64,000 nt of DNA, from assembly GCA_033398695.1 (NCBI GenBank), contig CM065804.1, forward strand, positions 8,355,001 through 8,419,000. Reading direction: 5' to 3'. The position numbers and the translations under genes are program-made. Positions 58,555 through 64,000 of this stretch are shown piece after piece. The notes beneath the pieces were generated by a model. That model worked only from the letters and a program-made list of their open reading frames with translations, made no database searches and had not been told where the DNA came from. The stretch is from Orobanche coerulescens (Eukaryota; Streptophyta; Magnoliopsida; Lamiales; Orobanchaceae). Every line of letters begins with the position of its first letter. Within the stretch, counting starts at the first letter, position 1.

Positions 58555-59306
58555 ATTTCCCTGCAGCCCACCACTTTAATTGGCCCAGCTCGGATCCAGG
58601 AAGCTACCCTTTATAATTGACCGGATTAATCCTGACCATTAATTTGGCTCTCTTAATCCCGACCGTTGGTTTTTATATTTGACCTAATATAAACCCCCCC
58701 AGAAACCCTACCCTTCATTTTGTCTTCCGCCTCCATCCTCTTATCTCTCCCGATTTTGTTTCCCTCTCTCCTCGGTCGTTTTTGTTCTTTCGATATGGAA
58801 ACCTAATCTGTTGGCCCGATTTTCTCTCTTCGTTTGTTATTCTGATTCTCCTATAAATATCATTCTCGTGAGAGATAAACACACAACAAAATCGAGAGCC
58901 AGTAATTTGTTTACTTAACCTTCAATTCTTTTTCTCTGTGAAATAAATCGAGTGCTTTGTGACGGAGACTTGTGAGACAAATCTGGAATCTGAGTTTTCT
59001 GGGTGGTTTTCGGTTGAATCATGCTGTGTGCTACGATTCCTCCTGGTGGTTGCTTTCGGTCCGGTTCTGGCTCCCTTTACTGGTGTTGACCGTGGGTTCC
59101 TTTGAGTCCTGGACGTGGGTTACTGAGACAGAGGACTGAGCCGGGCTTTTCTTCAACAGTGACATCACTTCCGAATCGGTTTCGATTCGTTTGGTTTGCG
59201 TTTTCTTTGCTCACATCTTAATTTTCAGCTTTTTTAATTCATTTTTTAATTAGATATTGTGTAATCCCTAATCCTTATCCCGAGTAGATCTGTGCAATAG
59301 TTATAT
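58555..59306 (+). repeat. C1 3' LTR, second fragment
   Basis: Resumes with atttc (58555-58559, right copy of the LARD TSD) and matches 20746 to about 21496. It is cut at 59306 by element D; the remaining roughly 50 bp of the LTR should lie beyond the window. Confidence 0.93.
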
Positions 59307-59475
59307 TGTTAGGCGTATTTTTATGCGCTTTTATATTATTATTTTATATCCATCTTGAGCCTAAATTAGCATAAATGAGCTTTTAATGCATTATTTTTAT
59401 ATGTTTTGCAGGAAATCGGAGTCTGGAAGCCAAAACGATGAAAAACGGGCGAAAATAGCAGTTTTTGGTCATGAG

Positions 59476-59573
59476 CCGCGGCACACACCAAGTGAACCGC
59501 GGCACACGAAGTCAACCAGCAAATGATGTGCACACTGTACTGTGTGCCGCGGCACACACCAAGTGAGCCGCGG
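59476..59573 (+). promoter_or_regulatory. CCGCGG palindrome array in element D LTR
   Basis: The gagccgcggcac motif occurs in two pairs: 59476 and 59497, 59547 and 59568, each pair 21 bp apart and joined by acaccaagtga. A different palindrome from TAGCGYRCGCTA but the same architecture. The TATA box lies about 190 bp downstream. Repeated in the 3' LTR from about 63180. Confidence 0.75.
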
Positions 59574-59758
59574 CACAGAAAGCGCAAAAGACGCCCTGGT
59601 TGGTGTGTGGGAGAAAAGAAGTAGGATGAATTTGATAATTGGGCCGCGGCTTTGGGCCGCTTAGGCTTTTGGGGTGTTGTGCCGAGAGGAGATTGACGTG
59701 AGGAAGGATTTGATTTTCCTGGGAGAGAAAAACCTATTGGGGATTGAAAAAGAAATAA

Positions 59759-59766
59759 TATAAAAA
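59759..59766 (+). promoter_or_regulatory. Element D LTR TATA box
   Basis: aataatataaaaaggcat. Assigned from sequence and from its place between the palindrome array and the rest of the LTR. Confidence 0.55.
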
Positions 59767-60678
59767 GGCATAGAAAAGAGGGAGAAGAGGGGTTTTTTCG
59801 GCGGAAAAGAATTAAAGGAGAACAGAAGGTGTAGATTTCTGGGGGACGACAAGACCACGGATCCCTACGGTTTTTCTGCATCTTAGTTTTTATATTTATT
59901 CGAGTAGGATTTTGATTGTAGCCAATTTCATGACGGTTTGATTATTTATTATTATTTCGATTTACTCATTATTCTATTGAATTGGATTCTTCTTACTGTT
60001 CTTAATGCTTTTAATTGTCGCTGATTAATTTGTTTTGAATGTCTTTATGGATTCGGGAGATGAAATTTAGGCATAGTTCTTGTGAGACGAATCATAATTT
60101 TCGTGAGATAGGAATATACTCTTGGGAATTGTGAAGCCTAATTATTGTGGGAATTCTTGAACTGTTTTAGTTATTAATTATCTGATTCGAATAGGGATAT
60201 ATCGAGTTAGTAATTCGTAGTATTTTCTATCGACCTTGGGAAAGGCTTTAGAATAATTTAGGAATTCCTGGCTTACAATCAATTGAATAACAGTGAATTG
60301 AATCGAATAAATATCATTCCCGATTGTTTGAGGTGAAAATCATAATCCTACCCCTTATTAGTATTATTATTATTAGTACTATTATTTACTTTCTGCAATT
60401 AGTTTAGATATAAACTCTATTTAATTGTTCTTCAAATAAAATTGTGAGTTGACTAAATTTTGGTACTTAGTGAAATCAGTCCTCGTGGGAACGATACTCT
60501 ACTTATCACTTTATTACTTGTTGACACCGTGCACTTGCGGCATATTGTGAGGGATTTTCCCGCAACAAGTTTTTGGCGCCGTTGCCGGGAACTGATTTTT
60601 CGCTAATATCAATACCAAGCGACTCTAATTTTAATTTGAAGTTTCTTCTTTAGTCTCTATATTTTTATTTTCTTCATT

Positions 60679-61416
60679 ATGTTTTCCTATGAGTATCGTG
60701 GCCCTTGGCATTTCATAAATTTCGATATCCTTAATAATTTGCCAAATAGGGTCAGTCAGCCCCCTCCCCCGAAACAAAAGACCATGCTTGAACAATGTGT
60801 AGACGTTCTTAAAAATCCTGATAGTACCCTTTTTGAGCTAGAATGTGCACGTCGTGGTCTTGAGGTTCACTACGGTTATTTTCCATCTCATATATTTAGT
60901 AGTGAAGTTGAGGGGGAGGTTGAGAAGAACGACATGTTGAGTTTTAGGGTCGATTCCCCAGCACCTGATAATAACATAAAGTGTGATGAGCCTGTAGAAG
61001 AAGTTATCATTGATGATGTTTCCAAAGAAATTCCATTAAATTGTCATCAAACTTCAACTAATAAGGTGAATACTTTTGTGCCAAAAATTTTATTAACGGT
61101 GCCACGCATAATTTTTCCTAAATCCATAATGGGAGAGATTGACCCCATTACTCGTGATTTTGTTGAGGCTGATTCTTCGAGTTCTAATGAGGTTGTGCAT
61201 GATAATTCTTTATTATTTGCCCATTCGAACTCTGCTTATTTTTTCATGCCTTATCATTATTATATTCTTCCATCATTTTTTGATTGTCCACATAATTATT
61301 CTTATTCATTATTTTTGGCAACCGGGCATGAGCCAAAGCCTCCCTTATGGAATAAGAGGCTTATAGATTGCAAGAAGGGGACATTTGGCAATCTCCCAAG
61401 AAAAAAGCCACGTTAA
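60679..61416 (+). CDS. Hypothetical 245-aa protein of element D
   Basis: I do not recognise this protein. It begins MFSYEYRGPWHFINFD about 90 bp after the primer site, where gag normally starts. It has a proline-rich spot (QPPPPKQK, near residues 28-35), an acidic middle, a hydrophobic aromatic-rich stretch (residues about 185-215) and a basic end (GNLPRKKPR). No zinc knuckle and no gag core. It could be an element-specific accessory protein, a gag too diverged to see, or a chance frame. That it is open and sits at the gag position favours a real coding role. Confidence 0.55.
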   Translation: MFSYEYRGPWHFINFDILNNLPNRVSQPPPPKQKTMLEQCVDVLKNPDSTLFELECARRGLEVHYGYFPSHIFSSEVEGEVEKNDMLSFRVDSPAPDNNIKCDEPVEEVIIDDVSKEIPLNCHQTSTNKVNTFVPKILLTVPRIIFPKSIMGEIDPITRDFVEADSSSSNEVVHDNSLLFAHSNSAYFFMPYHYYILPSFFDCPHNYSYSLFLATGHEPKPPLWNKRLIDCKKGTFGNLPRKKPR

Positions 61417-63028
61417 ATTTTTTTTTTTCGCCACGTCGTGCTCAAGACGTAAAATAGAGCGCTGGATGGGAGGCAACCCATTATTTTTACTTGCTTTCTA
61501 GTTAGTTGTTTTTATTTGATTTTTAGTTATGAATTTTTTCTTTGTTTTGTTATTTCTTTTGGATTCGTATTCTTGTTGGCCCTCATTTCTCAAATATTTC
61601 TTTATAACTCCTATGAGTTATTATTTTTCATATTCTAGTCTTTCTTGATTTAATGTCTATTGTTATCTCATGACTAAAGACTAAGTTTGGGGGTCCCTCG
61701 TGATGCTGAGCTTTATGTGAAGTATGGATTGACCGACATTTCCACTCAGACATATGCTGGCGATCAAGAAGACATTTGGAATAAGTTTCACTTTTCCTTA
61801 TCTCTTTTATTTTTACATGAGTTTTATTATTGAGGATGTTATGTGTAGTGGAATAAATTTATGCATGCGATAATTTTCTTAATTTTTCTTGCTTATAAAT
61901 TGCGATTGCTTTATTGTCCTTGCATGGTGTTGATGGTTTTGTTCAAAAACGTGAATTTATCGTGACTTTTTCGTGCTTCCATGTGTAAAACTGATGTTAC
62001 GATACTGATTTCTCTTGGAAGAAACGGTTGACTTTTGGTCGAGTGGCAGTCAGAGATATCTGTTTATGTTGAGTATTCAACTAGGTCCGAAATTTTATCG
62101 TTTTTGTAGAAATTTTAACAGATAAGAAAGGAGACATACGTGTTTTCAAATCACCGTTTATACGTTTGGTTAAACTTTTCGGTTAGCTAGTCGTCCAGTA
62201 ACATAAGTCGTGTGGGCACTTAATTTGAGTTTAGTGTCGGACAGTTTTTCCAAAAAGTCGAGATATTATTTGTTCTATGATGGGAAGTTTAGTAACCGGG
62301 GGTATTCACGTGACCCGTTGTTTACTCTCGCGTAAAACGACGACCCTGAATAGATTAATAATTTAGAAATATCGCATTACCGATGATGGGAAGCCTAGTA
62401 ACCGGGGGTATTCACGTGACCCGTTGTTTACTCTCGCGTAAAACAGCAACCTTGACATGCGGGAATTGCTATTCGAGTTTTTTTCTCCGCTGTAGAGGGG
62501 AACCTAGTAACTAGAAGCATCCATGTGCCCCATGAGTGTCTTTTACGTCAAACGGTTCCCCAATGCATGAGAATGGAATTCCACCCTAGGATTATCCCGA
62601 TGAAACATCCCGAGATCCGAACCTAGTGGTTAACTCGAATCATATTATTGATCATACATAAGGGAATGCTGTCCGAGGAGTAAGTTTAATAATGAAACTC
62701 TTGAATTTTGCCTCTAGACTGTGGGACTGGGCGAATTGGCTTGTTTAATCTAACCCTTCATATTGACGGTCGGTTAAATTCACGAGTGTTAATCTTTGAG
62801 CTTGATTTTCTTCATGAACGATTGATTAGGACTGAAATTGATTACTTTGTGGAATCAGTGTCCGGGACGTGACTCACTATTACGATACTCGTATTATTCT
62901 TTGAGATTTTCAGGGTAGTATTGATTAAGTTGAGCACTATGAATTTGCATGATTATTCACGATACATTTTGTTTAAAATTGAAAATTGTTTGCTTGAGGA
63001 CAAGCAAAGGCTCAAGTTTGGGGGTATT
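61417..63028 (+). other. Element D internal, non-coding, with tandem repeats
   Basis: No gene. Near 62279, 62395 and 62496 there are three imperfect repeats of gatgggaagyctagtaaccg with a following cacgtg...gttgtttactctcgcg block, about 116 bp apart for the first two. A gggaggcaaccca string near 61470 and two ctaagtttgggggt strings (61681 and 63012) are further landmarks. Confidence 0.7.
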
Positions 63029-64000
63029 TGTTAGGCGTATCATTATTTTATATCCATCTTGAGCCTAAATTAGCATAAATGAGCTTTTAATGCATTATTT
63101 TTATATGTTTTGCAGGAAATCGGAGTCCGGAAGCCAAAACGATGAAAAACGGGCGAAAATAGCAGTTTTTGGTCATGAGCCGCGGCACACACCAAGTGAA
63201 CCGCGGCACACGAAGACAACCAGCAAATGATGTGCACACTGTACTGTGTGTCGCGGCACACACCAAGTGAGCCGCGGCACAGAAAGCGCAAAAGACGCCC
63301 TGGTTGGTGTGTGGGAGAAAAGAAGTAGGCTGAATTTATTGGGCCGCGGCTTTGGGCCGCTTGGGCTTTTGGGGTGTTGCGCCGAGAGGAGATTGACGTG
63401 AGGAAGGATTTGATTTTCCTGGGAGAGAAAAACCTACTGGGGATTGAAAAAGAAATAATATAAAAAGGCATAGAAAAGAGGGAGAAGAGGGGTTTTTTCA
63501 TGGAAAAGAATTAAAGGAGAACAAGGTGTAGATTTGGGGACGATAAGACCACTGGATCCCTACGGTTTTTCTCGCATCTTAGTTTTTAGATTTATTCGAG
63601 TTGGATTTTGTTTGTAGGCTATTTCATGACGGTTTTATTATTTATTATTATTTCGATTTACTCGTTATTCTATTGAATCGGATTCTTCTTACTGTTCTTA
63701 ATGCTTTTTAATTGTCCGCCAACAGTTAATTTGTTTTGAATGTCTTTATGGATTCGGGAGATGAAATTTAGGCATAGTTCTTGTGAGACGAATCATAATT
63801 TTCGTGAGATAGGAATATACTCTTGGGAATTGTGAAGCCTAATTATTGTGGGAATTCTTGAACTGTTTTAGCTATTAATTATCTGATTCGAATAGGGATA
63901 TATCGAGTTAGTAATTCGTAGTATTTTCTATCGACCTTGGGAAAGGCTTTAGAATAATTTAGGAATTCCTGGCTTACAATCAATTGAATAACAGTGAATT
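63029..64000 (+). repeat. Element D 3' LTR (partial, cut by window end)
   Basis: Matches 59307 to about 60300. Relative to the 5' copy it lacks ttttatgcgcttttatatt near its start and has a few small indels. Confidence 0.92.

Larger units (their letters stand above)
59307..60567 (+). repeat. Element D 5' LTR, 1,261 bp
   Basis: tgttaggcgt to cccgcaaca. Contains the CCGCGG array (59476-59573) and a TATA box (59759-59766). The sister copy from 63029 is very similar, which suggests a young insertion. Confidence 0.92.
59307..64000 (+). mobile_element. Element D: non-autonomous LTR retrotransposon (continues past the window)
   Basis: 5' LTR 59307-60567, primer site tggcgccgttgccggga at 60574-60590 (the type used by Athila-like elements), a 245-codon ORF, a long non-coding region, a g-rich tract tttgggggtatt (63017-63028) and a 3' LTR from 63029. 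No RT, integrase or protease. The internal is 2.46 kb. The bases before the start (tatat, 59302-59306) are the predicted target duplication. Confidence 0.88.

Noticed and set aside
59366..59881. 171-aa minus-strand frame, and its copy at 63070-63501
   Set aside because: Lies antisense in element D's LTR, spans the CCGCGG array and TATA box, and has no family resemblance.

Overview
This is plant nuclear DNA, almost certainly a flowering plant and probably a eudicot. It holds one intron-rich plant housekeeping gene in a sea of nested Ty1/copia and Ty3/gypsy-type retrotransposons, with a hAT and a Harbinger-type relic. No bacterial-style operons, CRISPR arrays, rRNA or tRNA genes were seen.

Left part (1-6755): a gypsy-style LTR ('LTR-A') split by a 3,965-bp hAT transposon (1061-5025) with a perfect 8-bp target duplication and a transposase gene broken by two frameshifts. 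Gene island (about 6756-16800): an apparently intact DRG1 GTPase gene on the minus strand, 10 exons at 14781-9107, with MITE-like and foldback sequences in and near it, then a Harbinger transposase scrap (16560-16812).

Right part (16817-64000): a nest at least three levels deep. The base is element E, a minus-strand copia relic that keeps gag but has lost pol. Copia C1 (starts 20693) sits in E's 5' LTR. C1's 3' LTR (from 26291) is split by a 32-kb complex (26347-58554, TSD atttc) of a non-coding LARD-like element arranged LTR-internal-LTR-internal-LTR, and again by element D (from 59307, running off the window). The LARD complex carries a gag-only element (26650-31060, TSD tataa), a SIRE-like copia C2 with gag, pol and an env-like ORF plus a truncated second unit (35270-45731), and an 824-bp hAT-like MITE (57517-58340).

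The most interesting signal is a 12-bp palindrome family, consensus TAGCGYRCGCTA with variants such as TTACGTACGTTA, repeated at about 23-24 bp pitch. It occurs in four elements of different families (LTR-A, LARD, copia C2, copia E). In each, an array ends roughly 10-45 bp upstream of a TATA-like box; in C2 a second array sits just upstream of a TATA box and leader in front of the env-like ORF. Element D has an analogous CCGCGG array. I read these as promoter-proximal modules acquired or converged upon by unrelated retroelements. The arrays also define deletion end points between LTR copies.

Coding capacity: only DRG1 looks intact. All transposase, gag, pol and env-like frames carry frameshifts, stops or truncations.
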